Under the pieces are notes generated by a model that was not told where the DNA came from, ran no database searches, and was given only the letters and a program-made list of their open reading frames with translations. Shown in pieces: positions 1 through 14,007 of a stretch of DNA of 64,000 nucleotides; within the stretch, counting starts at the first letter, position 1, and every line of letters starts with the position of its first letter. The position numbers were made by a program, and so were the translations under genes. Where the stretch lies: assembly GCF_002288925.2 (NCBI RefSeq), contig NW_022098021.1, forward strand, positions 33,278,013-33,342,012, read 5' to 3'. Source of the stretch: Delphinapterus leucas (lineage: Eukaryota; Chordata; Mammalia; Artiodactyla; Monodontidae).

Positions 1-1765
1 GGATACATGTATATTCTTTATTATTTTAGTTACATGTAAAATTAAGAAAAACACTTTAAATTATATATGAACTCATACTCCATTTACTACACGTATATTT
101 ATATATGTATATGTGCAGATTAAATTTAAATATCTTTGTTTAATAATTATTTGATTAATTTTGTTGCCAAATGTTATGTCAAAGCTGTGATGACTTTGTT
201 GATGTAATTTAGACTGTATTGGCCTCATGGAGTCCATTTTATACAGAACTTATGTGACTTTACATAGATAGATTCTCAGCTACATTTAGGCAAAAACAGG
301 AGGGCAAGGCATATTAGAATTTGTTTCATAAAGTTTTTTTTTTAATTTATTTCCTTTCTGTAATTTGTGGATACCTGTTAATAAACTTATCGCTAGAAGC
401 CTAATTTGTTGCTGTTTCCCTAAAATGTAAAAATATACTAGAAAACTATATCATCTAGACAGTAGCCTTCATCATTGAAGCATACATTCTCATGAGCTGC
501 TTTTAGTTTAGTTTAGCTTTGGTCTTTCTAGATTTTTCTGTCATGACCTCTGTGTCACTGCTCCCTCTCGCCTCCCCAAAAAAGATAAATAAAACAACAA
601 CAAAAAGCCTAGTAGCAGCAATCATATTTGGGTCCATAGATCTTTATTCTTTACCTTTTTATTCTAGAAAAATGATCATTTTCTAGGTAGCTTATTGTTT
701 CATGTTTTACAGTACAACATTCATACGTTGAAGAGATCCTTTCCTTCACTCTCATCCTCTAAAGTTTAGCTGCTTTTTCCCTAAAAGACTGAAATACCAT
801 CAATGTCTAATTTATATCTTTTCTTAGAGAAACTTGATGTAACTATCTTTTGCCCTTTTGATTCCCATGTGATGGCTTTTTTTATTCTCTTTTCATTTAT
901 TCTCTTTTTCATTAATACATCTTAATGAAGTTTTGATGGTAAAAGTATTTATTGAGTCTTTATTTGTAGAAGTTGAACCCTAGTTTGCTATTCATCATGT
1001 GATCCCAGTGTTTTTGGCCATTACAGTCAGAGTCAAAATAAAATTTTTACATTTTTTTTTTTTAGGAGATTTAATAAAAGATTAATTTTATTCTTTTCTC
1101 CCTAAAGAAAAATTTAAGTTTCTTTACTTTGTTTCTTCTCTACTTCCTCTTTCTGTTCCAGAGTGGACGTAACTTATGAGCACATTTCTCATTCCTCACT
1201 GTAGCTTTTCCTTTCAGAGGTGTTTGGTACTGAAGTGATCATTTTCTTTCTACAGTCAGTGACTTTTCCTTTTTTCCCCTTAATAGTCCTCATTGCTTTA
1301 TTATTGATTTTAGGTCTTTGTAAACTTAGCTGGACAATAAATTTATCACGTGACAGCCCATGTAGTGATTCTGAACCACAGCAATACTTTCATATTCTCC
1401 CTGCCTACTTGTGAATACTCTTCTAGGCTTTATTGTGCTATTTTTCTTTTTTAACCTATTTACTTTTTCTGCAGTCAACTTAAAAATCTTTCATAAGATA
1501 CGTGAAATATTTTTCAGGTAGAAGCAGCATAGTATTACTAAATCTTTTGGAGATTCTGGTATTTCTTTTCTCCTATTTACAAGTAACCAAGTGATTGTTG
1601 ATGTTTTATGATTTTGCATAAATTAATACAGCAAATATTTTTGGATCATGAACAGTGTTATTGAGGATAAGATCACCCTTTCTTCCTTATCTGTGTGAAT
1701 AATTGACTTAGTTGTAGAAGCAGCTCCTTCTTGATAAATAGAAGCCACCAGCTTAACGTATCTTA
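1..1765. other. TDRD3 intron sequence, no feature seen
   Basis: AT-rich unique DNA. I see no exon, known repeat or RNA gene. Short frames such as the 64-codon one at 1220 look random. Confidence 0.5.
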
Positions 1766-1775
1766 ACCCATCTCC

Positions 1776-1988
1776 TTTTTTTTTTTTTTTTTTTTTTCGG
1801 TCTTCGGGCCTCTCACCGTTGTGGCCTTTCCCGTTGCGGAGCATAAGTTCCAGATGCGCAGGCTCAGTGGCCATGGCTCACGGGCCCAGCCGCTCCGCGG
1901 CATGTGGGATCGTCCCGGACTGGGGCACGAACCCGCGTCCCCCGCATCGGCAGGCGGACTCTCAACCACTGCGCCACCAGGGAAGCCC
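1776..1988 (-). repeat. CHR-type tRNA-derived SINE, antisense
   Basis: A poly-T (1776-1797) is followed by the reverse complement of the cetacean CHR SINE and ends CACCAGGGAAGCCC, the complement of the tRNA-like head. Imperfect flanking duplications ACCCATCTCC (1766-1775) and ACACATCTCC (1989-1998) match at 9 of 10 positions. It lies in a TDRD3 intron. Confidence 0.93.
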
Positions 1989-3030
1989 ACACATCTCCAT
2001 TTAAAAAAAAAATACATATGTGCGCATATACATAAAAAGCCTCTGAAGAAAATCTATGTGGCTGTCAGTACATTTAACATAGAATTAGTGTAGAGTTCTC
2101 TTATCCTCTGAGAGTGCTGATGCTGGGGTCTATGAGCACTTTTTCTTTTTGTAACTTGGGAATTGTAACAAGTTTTAAGTTAATCCAAGCAAAACATTCA
2201 CTATACCAATAAGAAGGTAACTCTAATTGATAAGTCATACTAGAAAAATTAAAGAGCTGCAAAGGTATAGCGAGGTGTTAGAAGCCTTAGCACAATTATT
2301 CACTCACACTATGGACTGTGTAATTTTTAATTTTTTTCAACTCTTGCACTACATATGTACATTACTCTTTTTAATTGTGAAATGATTTTGTATATTTTGT
2401 TAAGGTTTATGTTTGTTATTGGCACAAGATTATGGAAAACCTCTTTTTTTCCTAAATGTAGCAATGATCGTTCATTGAAATTTTTTTAATAGTTTGCAGG
2501 AAAAATAACCAAGAAGCCTGCATATAAACCAAAAATCTTTATAGAAATCAGTTGTCTGTATTGTCTCTTAAAGGTGTAAGGATAAATTATTAAATAAAAA
2601 GCATGAAATGAGATTCAATGACTAAGTTAATAGTTTCTTATATGGAAAATTAGAATAAAAATCAAGTTAATAGTTTAAATCTAACTATTAATATTTTTCT
2701 CATGAAGTTTAAGAACTAATTGCCTTAAATCAGTCTGTAGACAAATTTCTATTTTCCCCTTCTATCTGGATGTACCTTTTTACTTCCAGAACATACTCAG
2801 TGATGATATTTTAGATGGTAAAAATATATGTTCTGATTATGATTAAATACTTTATTTCCTCCAAAATGATCTACTGAACTTTTTGTTATGTTATGTCATA
2901 CTTGACTTTTTTCTTCTAGCTAGATTAAACCTGGATCTTTTAACTATGGTAAAATATTCTGTCTTAATTTTAGTGTCTTTATTATAGTAAACTCTATCAT
3001 ATATTAATGTGAGATTCACAGCTCATTCTT

Positions 3031-3243
3031 TTTTTTTTTTTTTTTTTTTTTTGCGGTACGCAGGCCTCTCACTGTTGTGGCCTCTCCCTTTGCGGAGCAC
3101 AGGCTCCGGACGCGCAGGTTCAGGGGCCATGGCTCACGGGCCCAGCCGCTCCGCGGCATGTGGGATCTTCCCGGACCGGGGCACAAACCCGTGTCCCCTG
3201 CATCGGCAGGCGGATTCTTAACCACTGCGCCACCAGGGAAGCC
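3031..3243 (-). repeat. CHR-type SINE, antisense, with perfect 14-bp TSD
   Basis: This is the same SINE family and orientation as the copy 1.25 kb upstream. The target-site duplication CACAGCTCATTCTT is exact at 3017-3030 and 3244-3257, and the poly-T is about 22 nt. The perfect TSD and long tail indicate a fairly recent insertion. Confidence 0.95.
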
Positions 3244-3257
3244 CACAGCTCATTCTT

Positions 3258-6200
3258 AACTGGATAAATCCTCTTTTTTTTTTTAAATGTTCTTTGTATA
3301 TTGCAGGATCTTCCTTATTTTACCAAAGTAAATGAAGCATTATGGTATCTCATATTATTTGTAAAACTGTGTAGGGAGAAAACCATAATATTATTTTATA
3401 TTTTTGACCACTGTATGGGAAAACATTAGGGGCAAAGGAAACCTATTTGTGTTTCCTGCAGACGCTTTTCAAATTTATTCTTTTTAACTCTAAAACTAAT
3501 ATCAGGAAACCAGTAAAACGATGCCACAGGCAATTTGGAATTACTGTAAAATACCCTGGCGTTGCTGCTCAGACAAATCTTTTGTGTTTTTAGAGTGTTG
3601 TTGCTTCTGAATCACTTTTCTAAACCTGGAAGGACAGTGTCAAGTCCTGATTTTCCAGAATATTTATGACTTAATATGCCACTGAGACTTATATATCCCA
3701 AGAAATATTTTAGAACATGCTGATTTCTAAACTTTCTTTTTAAAGGTTCATAGTATCAGGAAATGATCTTTGTTCAGTTAATGTTCCAACTAGAAAAATT
3801 ATGATTGTATTGATAATGGTTAGTTCTAAGACCTTAGCATACACATCATCTTGGGCAGTAATTCTGGAAAGTGACAGATGGATTGTTATTGTCTTTTAAC
3901 CTACCTTAAGTGTTTTTCTGTAGCATATTTATTTATTCAACAAATATTCATTGTATGTATGTTAGGTGCTAGGTATTGTTCTGGGTGAGGAATATATGTT
4001 AGTACTCAAAACACACAAAAGTCCTGCCCACAAAGTTAGAAGAAAGTTATATTTCCAATTATGTGAAACAAACTTAAATATCTCATGGGAGTGTTCATTC
4101 TTACCTCTTGAAGCTTTAAAACAAGATATAAGTGGGAAAAATTTTGTTTACTGATTTTTAATTTAAATAATGTTTAGGTCTTTATTTTATTTCACCTTAT
4201 TTGAAGACAAAATTATTACAGAAGAAGGAAGTGTCGTTTAATGAATTTTATCTATTTAAAATTTCCTATCTATTTATCTACTTGATTTAAAAAGTAAATT
4301 TCTTTTTAGATGGGTTTGGGTTTCTTTTAAAAATAATTATAATGTATATCTTTTTCAGTTTTAGCTAAAAAAAGAACTATCAGTTTCAAGTTTTACTTTT
4401 GAAGTAACTTTGTGCAAAATTTATTTTATAATGACATCCTGGGAAGCACATTTAAAAATTACCTTTTCAAATTCAAATAATGTTCGGAAAAAAACAAAGT
4501 ATTCTACCACTAATAAAAATATTAAAGAGAAACATATTACCCCCCCAAAAACCCCTAACCTATTTAATGAGGAAGGAGATTGAGAGGTTTGATATGTAAA
4601 TTAATGACTTAAAATGGATCCTAAATGTATTAGAACAAGGTCATGTTAGTAATTTTAATGATATAGTAATAAAGTTAGGCTATATCTAGTTTGTATTTGA
4701 TATCAAAGATCATAATAGATATTAAAAAGAGGACAATTGTTATAGAAACCATTAACTTCAAAGGGAAATTAGAATTATGTAACAGTGAGGTTCTGCCAAT
4801 TAGTATCCAGTAAAAAGTGCAGACACCTATTTGATCATAGTCCAGAAGGTTTTTCATTTCTGATAATAAGTTCTTAAATAAATTAGTGGGTATAATTTAC
4901 CATACTTAAATTTCTGCACTAAAAGCATAATTTGAGTAAGGTCAGTGAAATACTGAAATACATTTTCTTCCACTGTACATATTTTGGGACACTTCCCTTT
5001 CTGAGATTGCCATATAGGCAATGCTCATTTTCTTTTGCAGTGTAAACACAGAGTAAATCAAAAGGAAACTGTACAGCTAGTTCAGCCCCATTTAAGAACA
5101 TAATTTTCACCTTATAGGTGATGGAATTTGGGGGATTCCATGTAATATCTTTAAGCTCTGTTTTAATAAAGTTTGGTTGTATTTGATATGCTTTATTTAT
5201 TTCTTAATCTATCACCCAGCTTTTCACAATTCTCACAGGAGGTTGTGGATTATACAGAAGGACTTTACTAGAGATACGAAAGCTTCTGACATAGAGGGAG
5301 AGATGATTCATTCATAAATGATGCCATATACATTGATATATCAACTTAAATACTGTTGACATCTACCTCCTGAATCCCAAATTCTGTTTGTGAATTTGAG
5401 ATTATTATGAAACCTAAGAGATTATTATGAAAATCTCGAGACTAGTTTTGACTGGGCTAAATTATTCAAGAGACATTTTATTTCACCATTAAATTAATAC
5501 TAAGAAAATAGTATGCTATTTTAAGAACCTGTACAAAAGTACTGCTTGAATTTTGCTATTTGATAATTTAATGTATTGTAATCTATTCAAAGGAACTGTA
5601 TATAAAAATATCTTTAAAAGGTTTCTGGGTAATCTGAGTTTTCCTTTATTGAGCAATGAAAGTACATCATGTTATTATTTCATGTTCCTTTTTACTGAAG
5701 GTAAAATAACTCCCAAAGTGAAATAACATGGCAGGGTATTACCTAAGATGTGCTGTCTTTTTGATTTGTTTCTAACTTTAATTATAATTCATAAAACAAT
5801 TTAAGTCTTATATTATTTAAATATTAAGAATCAAGTTAGCATAACTGTTTGAAAAATCTTTTTTGTGTACATGAATAATACCTATAGCTATTATGTTAAT
5901 CTTTTATCTTCTAAGTCTCCCCTTTATTAATAGCAACTTAAAGGATGGACTCCTGAATTATGGTGCTGGCCAATTGAGAAGTAAATTCCGAGATGCTTTA
6001 GACTTATGCTAAATGTTGTATAATTTTTATTTTTTCTTCAAAGTAGCCTTAGGAGGCATCCTGGGTATAATCTACAGCTGAAGGGGGCTAGGATTTTCAG
6101 ATGAACTTATTTTTTCCTTTGACATTTTTGATTTAATAGACCCAAGGTTTGTTCTCTTTCAAGTGTAAATTTTATTTTTTCATTTACTTTACTTACCCGG

Positions 6201-9200
6201 ATTTTTAAAACTGTAATTTCAAACTGCACTGAATTTTACAATTCCTTTATATATGTGTGCAGAAGACTTGCTAATATACTCATTGCACAGGAAATAAAGT
6301 AGTAAAATAAATGAATATGAGGAATATTTTTGTTTTGTTTTATTTCTTGTTCCCAAAGATGTTAAAGTATTATATTGGGCATGTGCCTTGACTAGGCACT
6401 CATGTCAGTATGTTTTAAAGATTTTTATAAATCTGAAGAGGCATCTTTCTTGAATTAAAAAAAAAAAAACAGTGCACACAGTTCTGTTTTAGTTTCTAGT
6501 GAAATTCTGAGCCTCTTCCATCTATACCTAAAAAGGCAGAAAAATATGTTGCTTTATTCCCTTTCAGATGGAGCTTCTACAATGCATCTTTCCAATTCTA
6601 AAGTCAGTGGTTGTGAACTTTGTTGGTGATAGGCTAAAAGAGGATTTATGATACATATTTGATTGCATACCATAACGAGTCTTCAGTTGTCCATTTTCTT
6701 TTTTAACGTTACATGGCTATTTGTGTTTTTCTGTACTCTTGCTTTTGTCACCTTATTTATTAGTCATCTCTCTGTGTTTTCATTCTATTTCTTAAACATC
6801 ATTGTATCCTTTTGACTTTGTTTTTTAAACTTTATTTTCTTTTCACATTTAGTGGGTGGTATCTCTTGATGTATTTGTTTATTACCCCTTCCTACTGATC
6901 CTAATTTCCTGAACTTTACTGGACCTATGCTGTTTGTTCTAGAATCATGTGCAGTAGGCTTCACTATCACACCTCTAGAAAAAGAGTGGAGTTGATCTGT
7001 CTCCTTGTGAGAAACACTCTGGTGTTAATAGCTTTCAGTTCCATTAAACTTGGGAAATACTGGCAAGAGTTTTACACCTTAGTTTGAAATAACTCCCTTA
7101 GTAGTGGCCTGTCGTTGGCTGAGAGCTCCATTCAGAAGGGACAGGACGTTCTGCAACAGTGAGTACATTTTATTTGCCTTAAAAAAAACAAAAAAATCCC
7201 ATATAGTTTGTTAAGAGTAAACATAATGATGAGGTTCTAGTTAAGTAGCTCAGACCATCATAAGAATTTAAAAGTTATTATTTTTTTGTACATACTTCTT
7301 CATGCCTAGTCCATCTAGCTCAGGGTTAGTTCTGTTTCCTGGTTAAATAAATTTGGAAAATGCTGGGTTAAAAAATTAAGTATACTTTTTGATTACAGGA
7401 CTTCTTTGAGCCAGTAAGAGATTAATATGTATTTTAAATCTCCAAGAGAGAGACATATATAGTGTTTATTGCTTTACAAACTTATTTGCTCATGGGACCC
7501 TTTTTTTTTTCCTGTATAAAATTTGTTATAGAAAGTCTACAGGAGGTACTTTGAAAAACATTGTACCTCTTTTCTTCTTTGTAGTTTTCAAATTTCACAT
7601 TTTTAAAATAGGGTGAAGATTTATCTTCAGAAACACTGTTTTAGATGTTCCAGACTTCTTCTTAATAATATAGTATTGTACTTTTATGTTATAAATAGAG
7701 ACTAAATATATAAAAGGCAGTTTTTCCTCAAACATGTTCCATGGTTCTTTACCTTTCTATGAATAGAGGACAAAATATACTTCTGAAAATTTATGTCCCT
7801 TCTAAGTACTTATGCCATTAGTAGTAGGGTTTTATTACATAAAAATAAATTTGAGATCTTCTTTTACATGTAATTATACACAACTCACTGGTCATTTAAT
7901 TTAATTTTAACTTAACTCTAATTCTAGAAACATTTATGTATTAACTTTTTTAAATTTTCATTCATGAAAACTCCCATTGTAGCTTTTATAATATTGCTGT
8001 TTCTTTAATTCTTGCCTAATAACCCACATGATCTTTATATGTTTTAGCAGTAAGGCGTTGTCATGATTTGTTTGGGTATTGTATTTGTTATTCTCCAATA
8101 ATCTAGCCTAAAGCAAAATCTGAAATACTTTTTTTTGTTAAACTGACATTGGCTACTGAATCAAAAGAAAGTATCAAAGCAAGTTAATTCCACTGAGTGT
8201 GTGGGCATTCTTAAATGAAGAAGAGGACTCCTAAAATACCAAAAATTCTGTTTTGTTTCAACGTTTGTATCGCTCCTTTACTAATAGGCTAGTGTGTTCT
8301 CAAGCCTTTGACTAGTATTATTTCAATTAATTAAAAGCTTGTTAAAAGCCTCAGAGAAAACAAGCTATTAAACTTAACTGCTCTTGATCTTCTGTTCAAG
8401 AGATCAGAAGATCTCTCATTTTCCTTGTAACAGTTATTAAGATGAATTGATAATCTTGGATCTAACTCCAGAGCTCACTTGAGAGATCTAGAGGGGAAAA
8501 AATTCTTATTTTAAGAAACATATCCTTTCCAGGCACTTATAAACAAGGGCAGAATGTATGGTTGGATAATAGCTAGTGAAAGTGCAAAGGAATCTGTTAA
8601 TAAGCAGTAGGTATATACTATAAGTACCATTTGTTTTAGAGCTTAAGGGGATTTGATTTTAAGCGAGCATATGAACTGACTTGGTGGCTGAAACAGTGGG
8701 AAGAGGTCAGTAATTATTTGTTGAATGATTAATGTAGTCCTAGTGGTCACCCTTATTACTTCAGACATGAAGCCTGAGTGTAACAGTTTAATATGATAGT
8801 TTTTCCACAAGTATTCTGAGTGCTTTTTGTAACAAAGCTACTTTAGAAAACAGATTGGCCTATATATGCAAGGGATTAAAAGGATATAAGACAAGTAGAA
8901 GATAAATTTCCTTCCTTCCAGAAGCCACATAATAAATATTAATAAGGCCTCTATCTGGCTGGCATGGTTCCAGTCTGGGAACCATTGTTGGCATGGTTCT
9001 TGATTATAATTTTGTTATGCCTGTTAAATGAATGGTATGGTGTGAAGGAAGTAAGTGGGGAAGGCCAAAGTTGACTTTTTAAAACTAGTGTTAACTTTAA
9101 CAGCTTTTTATTGGAATTTTTATTTTGCCTGAAGTGTGCTCATTTTTTTCCCCCAGATCATGTGATTGGGAAATTAGGCTCAACCCTCCTGGTCATGCTT

Positions 9201-10595
9201 ACCCAAGAGCTTATTATTCAAAGTAAGATACTAGAAGTCAGTTTCATTCTGTTTCTATATGGTTCAAATTCTAAAATTTATGGACTTGTTATCTTTTTTT
9301 AATGTTGGTAGCCATTTTTGATACTATTTAATGAATGATTAAGGAGAATATAATGAGCATTTTATCTTGAAAAGTTTTAAGTAAATAAGGCTTAAAATAA
9401 TGTGGAGAAAAGTATTCTAGTGTATTTTTTTCCTTATAAAGTGATCAGTTAATATGTATCTTATTAAGAATTCCTGAATTTGACCATCAGTACTCAAACG
9501 AATGTTAGACTTAATTAGATTTTTAAAATATGGAATTGAAGTCTTAAAGCAGATAGAAAAGGGAGACAGATCAAGAACTTGAGAGTAGTAGTTCAGAAAG
9601 CCTCTAAAAGCTTTGGGCACAAATAAAGATATCCCTGGTTGATCTTTTATGTGCCCTGATTAGTGTTAATGCATACTAAGCACTTGGCCTTACTGATAGT
9701 AGTTCTCATAAATAGAAAGACTGTTTGAGACTGAGATGTAGTGGAGCTGATTACAAAATGATCTAGAAATGCTAAAACGTTGGTCACACGCCCAGTCCAT
9801 TTAAATTGTATCCTTGTATTCTTAGGAAATAAGCAAAGCAAAGAAAAATTCTCATTGAATGTGTTTAAAATTAAAATATATAATTCCCTAAGAAAAATTA
9901 AGGAATGAAACAAGAAACTTGAGACTGAGAACTCTAAATTTTTTTATAGAAAATTACTTATAAAAGACTACAATAAAAGCATTTTAGATATAATTTAGAA
10001 ATGAATATAAGATTTAAATTTCAGGAAAATGATATGCACATTTTCCTATTGATTTATTAAAAATACTTAAAATTGGCTACGAAAAGACTGAATATTCTGT
10101 TCATTCTAATGATTATAATTGCTTTAATGAAATTAATCACTGAGGGAAGGTATTTAAGATAGGGAAAAAAATGACCACAGAGTAGGTTAAATGTAGATTT
10201 GGTATCTTGATTCTTAAGCATTTTTCAAAATAATTTTCATAATGGTATAATTTAAAAGGTTTGACTTAAACTGCTAAACAAAAATTTTTTAAGCAAACTG
10301 CTTTAAATAATTTCAATTATAAGAACAAGTTTTGCTTTCTGAAATGATAATTGCTATTCTTTGAAGTTCCAATAAATTTCACATAAATGGCAAAAATACT
10401 TCTGACATTGTCTACTGCCAGTTGCCATTCTTGGACCCGAGGGTGAGGAACATTTTCAGATTCTGTGTGCTTTATCCTGAAAGAATTTGATGAAAAGGGG
10501 TCACTGAGAGAGTGAAATGTCTGCTCTGCTTGGCCTTTGAAAGAAGGGGAGAGGGCAAGGCTAGTCTTGGGCAAATTACTTCCACCTCCCTTTTT
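3258..10595. other. TDRD3 intron sequence, almost featureless
   Basis: About 7.3 kb of AT-rich DNA. Apart from one weak old repeat (3925-4035), homopolymer runs and a small 9-bp hairpin near 8386-8413 (GATCTTCTG / CAGAAGATC), I see nothing supportable. The gap at 1999-3016 is similar. Confidence 0.5.
3925..4035 (+). repeat. Ancient mammalian-wide repeat, class uncertain
   Basis: TATTTATTCAACAAATATTC, GTTAGGTGCTAGGTATTGTT and AAAAGTCCTGCCCACAAAGT match a common old mammalian repeat pattern. I cannot assign the family. Confidence 0.4.
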
Positions 10596-10599
10596 GCCC

Positions 10600-10790
10600 C
10601 TGCTTCAGCTCCAGGGGAGCTGGAAATGCACAGAAGGAGTCAGAAGACCTGGGTCGAGTCCTGGCTCTGCCACTTACTACCTATGTGACTTTGGGTAAGT
10701 TATTTAATGTCTCTGGGTCTCAGCTTCAGTATAGGGTTGTTGTGAGGACTAAGTAATATGATCAAAGGAAATGTGCTTTGTAAACTCCCA
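10600..10790 (+). repeat. MIR, sense
   Basis: The core matches well: AGACCTGGGTCGAGTCCTGG, CTCTGCCACTTACTACCTAT, GTGACTTTGGGTAAGTTATT, AGGGTTGTTGTGAGGACTAA. Confidence 0.85.
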
Positions 10791-11867
10791 AGGTCTATAG
10801 AAATTTAAAATTTTATTATCATAACCTGGCCTTCTTCTTCCCAGTTCTTCCATAGTCTGGTATCCTTGGCTATGCATTTTTAAAGCAGCCCAAAATGACA
10901 ACAACTTTTGCTTTTCCCTGTATCCTCTCCATATTGGAACTCTTATTCCTGTCCTCTGCATGCTTCAGACTTAAGTATTCTAAGAATATTAAACCAGACT
11001 GGTTAAATTAATCTTCGTTGTAGAGTGTGGATTGTGTTGCCCCTTTTTACCCTTCCCACTCTCACCTTTCTTCTTTAATCTTCTCAGAATTGTGCACTTA
11101 GAAACGTCGAAAAATCTCCAGTGCATGGAAGTTCGCACAGTGTTGGCAGAAGTCCCTTAAATCGTGTTACCCAGATCACTTCTCCATTAGTTAGTAAGGT
11201 TGATTGGGTAAATGGGAATATGATTGTGTCTCTTGTCCTTTCTTTTTCTCTGTGGGAAAGGAGATGGAAATAGTTCAGAGTTAAAACTTCTTCTGAAATC
11301 TCTCTGATAAGCTAGATCCTAAGTTGAGGAATAATCATAGAGAGGAGACAAGGGATTTAGTGGCCATTTCTTTGGTCAGCTCTTTGAGTTATATCTGACT
11401 TGGCCTCATCTTTGATTCTCAGTAAACTCTAGCCTACCCTCAGTCAAACTAAATTTATAACACCTGTTGTCTTTACTGGGTGCTCAGTTGATAGAGCCTG
11501 CATGGAGCTAAGGAGGAAAGAAATTTGCCTTCTGCATCACGTCTGGTTTCAGATCAAGGGATCTTTAAGAGGCCATAACGAGAGCTTGTAGCTGTACTTG
11601 ATCCAGCCTTCCCACATAATCTAAGAATGCTTGATTTGGCTATGTGTCAATAATAGTAATAATAGCCCCTTATGTTAACTGCTTGCCATTAATGCCTAAT
11701 TACCATGGAGCACAATAACAGTTACTCATGTCATGATTAGATTAACTTTCTTAAAATTTTTATTTTATTTTATTTTTACAGCCTTGAACCATTGACTTAT
11801 GCTCAATATGGTTTCTTGCTGAAGTAGCAGTGTCATCTTTCTTAACTAAAAATTAGAAATATTGAAC

Positions 11868-12470
11868 TCTGGTGGCAATCAAATGCAAATTGAAACAATT
11901 AATAACAGTGTTAAATGTGTGAATTAATGGGAAAAAATTAAATGATAATGTTCATGCTGGCAAAGATGCAGTGACACGAGTACTTTTATACATTGCTGAT
12001 GGCAGTGTAAATTGGTGTGATCTTTCTGATTTTTCTCCAAGCCTTTAAAGTGTTCATTCCCTTTAACAATCCCACAGTTGTTCATCTCTGCTAGTGAAAG
12101 ATCAAAGGAATAAGTGAATTTCTGAGAGATGATCATTGCAGCAATAACAGGAAAAACTAGAAACTACTTAAATGCCTAACAATAAGAATGGTAAAATAAA
12201 GCATCATTCATCAGCTGGGTGAAATATTTTACAACTGTGATAAAAGATCATTATGAAGGCTGTAATATCATGGGAAATATTTATGATGACTGAATGAAAG
12301 CAATTTATAGAGTTGAGAATGCCCTCAAAATAGTGGTTGTTTTAGTGTAGTAGAATTATGTACAGACTCTGTATACGTGTATATACTTATTTTTCAATTT
12401 TATAAACTTTCTATAATTTTGTATTACATTTTTTATTTGAAAAAGTAACAGCAAGCAATAAAATTAGCAA
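11868..12470 (+). mobile_element. Old L1M-type fragment, sense
   Basis: Weak but ordered L1 ORF2-end matches are AATCAAATGCAAATTGAAAC, ATGCTGGCAAAGATGCAGTG and TACATTGCTGATGGCAGTGT. A 3' region with TATACTTATTTTTCAATTTT follows. It is heavily diverged. Confidence 0.7.
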
Positions 12471-12902
12471 GAAGAAAGTTGATCATGATTAGGGAATTTT
12501 AGTCTTAAAAAGAAATCCCTAAAATTTGCAAAAAGGATCTGAAAATATGGGAGTTTAAAAAAAGAAATATGAATAAAAACATAACTTCTTTCTAATTTTG
12601 CCCTTTGCCTTCAGTGAAGTTAACAACAACATGATTATGGTTTTCCATGATAAAATACCATGATCTTTGAACTTGTTCCTGTCTATAATTAGTAAATGAA
12701 ATACTCCTACAACTAAACCAATAGACTTACCTATACAAATTACCACCTTCATTCAGTCTATCCATACAACCTACTTTCCAATTCCTTGCAAAATTCTCTC
12801 TTAATCACTGTCCACAGAACACTTCAGAATTCAGTCTCTCCCAAGTGCTTTCAAATGCACAGCAAAATACATTTCTCCTATGAAATGTTTATTTAATCCG
12901 TA

Positions 12903-13396
12903 CAGGCATACCTTGTTTTATTGCACTTCACTTTATTACGCTTTGCAGATACTGCATTTTTTTTACAGATTGAAGGTTTGTGACAACCCTGTGTCGAGCA
13001 AGTCTACTGTCACCATTTTTCCAACAGCATTTGCTCACTTTGTGTCCCTGTGTCACATTTTGGTAATTCTCACAATATTTCAAACTTTACTATTATATTT
13101 GTTGTGGTGATCTGTGATCAGTTATCATTAATGTTACTACTGCAAAAAGATTTCAACCCGTTGAAGGCTCAGATGATGGTTAGCATTTTTTAGCAATAAA
13201 GTAATTTTTAATTAAGGTATATGCTTTGTTTTTTTTAGACATAATGCTGTTGCACATTTAAAGACTACAGTGTAGTGTAAATATACATTTTGATATGCAC
13301 TGGGAAACCAAAGGTTAGTGTCACTCCCTTTATTGTGATATTTGCTTTATTGCAGTGGTCTGGAACAAAACCTGCAATATCTCAGAGGTATGCCTG
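12903..13396 (+). mobile_element. Tigger1-type internal-deletion DNA transposon
   Basis: The ends are inverted: CAGGCATACCTTGTTTTATT at the left and its complement-like GAGGTATGCCTG at the right, with TA at 12901-12902 and 13397-13398. The internal terminal-region text (TTTGCTCACTTTGTGTCCCT, GATGATGGTTAGCATTTTTT) matches both ends of Tigger1. The transposase gene is deleted, leaving about 494 bp. Confidence 0.9.
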
Positions 13397-13804
13397 TACT
13401 TACTTAACATTCATAATTTTGGGAATATGTTAGTATATAATTATGATACTTTGACTCTTTGTCCCTTTTTTTGATACATTATTAAAATATTAACTGTAAA
13501 GTGATATTTTTATATTTGAGGTTTTCTTATTAACTTATAATTTCAAATATATTTTAATCTGTTTCAAAAAACTTTTTGAGCACTTACTATGTGACTTTAT
13601 CTCTCCACCCAGAACAGTGCCCAGCACAACACATTTCCTTAGAATGATTGCATGCTGGACAATGGCAATGCATAGATGAGCAGTCTCTACACTAAAAGAG
13701 TCAGACTAGCAGAGGAGCCCAGCAAGTAAAGCACCATAGATGGAGCGTGTTTAACTCAGTCAGGAACTGACTCATAGAAGAGGCGAGGCCTTCCCTAACT
13801 ATCG

Positions 13805-14007
13805 TGTTATAAAACAGCAGTGTGCCATCACACAAACTCTCTATCCCCTTTGCCTGCTCTATTTTCTGCATATCCTGCCCCTCCTTCCAACCCCTAAGTG
13901 AAAGCAATGTGAGAACAGGGACTTTGTCTCAGCTAATACTTGAGCATTCAGAACAGTCCCTGAAACATAAGGCTTTCAATAAGTACTTGTTAAATCTGAA
14001 TGAATGA
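13805..14007 (+). repeat. L2 3' end, sense
   Basis: It resembles the L2 terminal region: a CT-rich stretch, GTGAGAACAGGGACTTTGTC, TCAATAAGTACTTGTTAAAT and a TGAATGAATGAA end. It abuts an L2 piece in the opposite orientation. Confidence 0.7.

Noticed and set aside
1763..2093. Overlapping open frames on both strands around the 1.8-kb SINE
   Set aside because: They lie in the CHR SINE and its poly-T. The same residue patterns recur at every CHR copy (3.0, 41.4, 60.0 and 60.8 kb), so they are repeat translations, not genes.
10317..10574. Minus-strand 85-codon frame
   Set aside because: No family resemblance and no splice or promoter signals. It ends just before a MIR.
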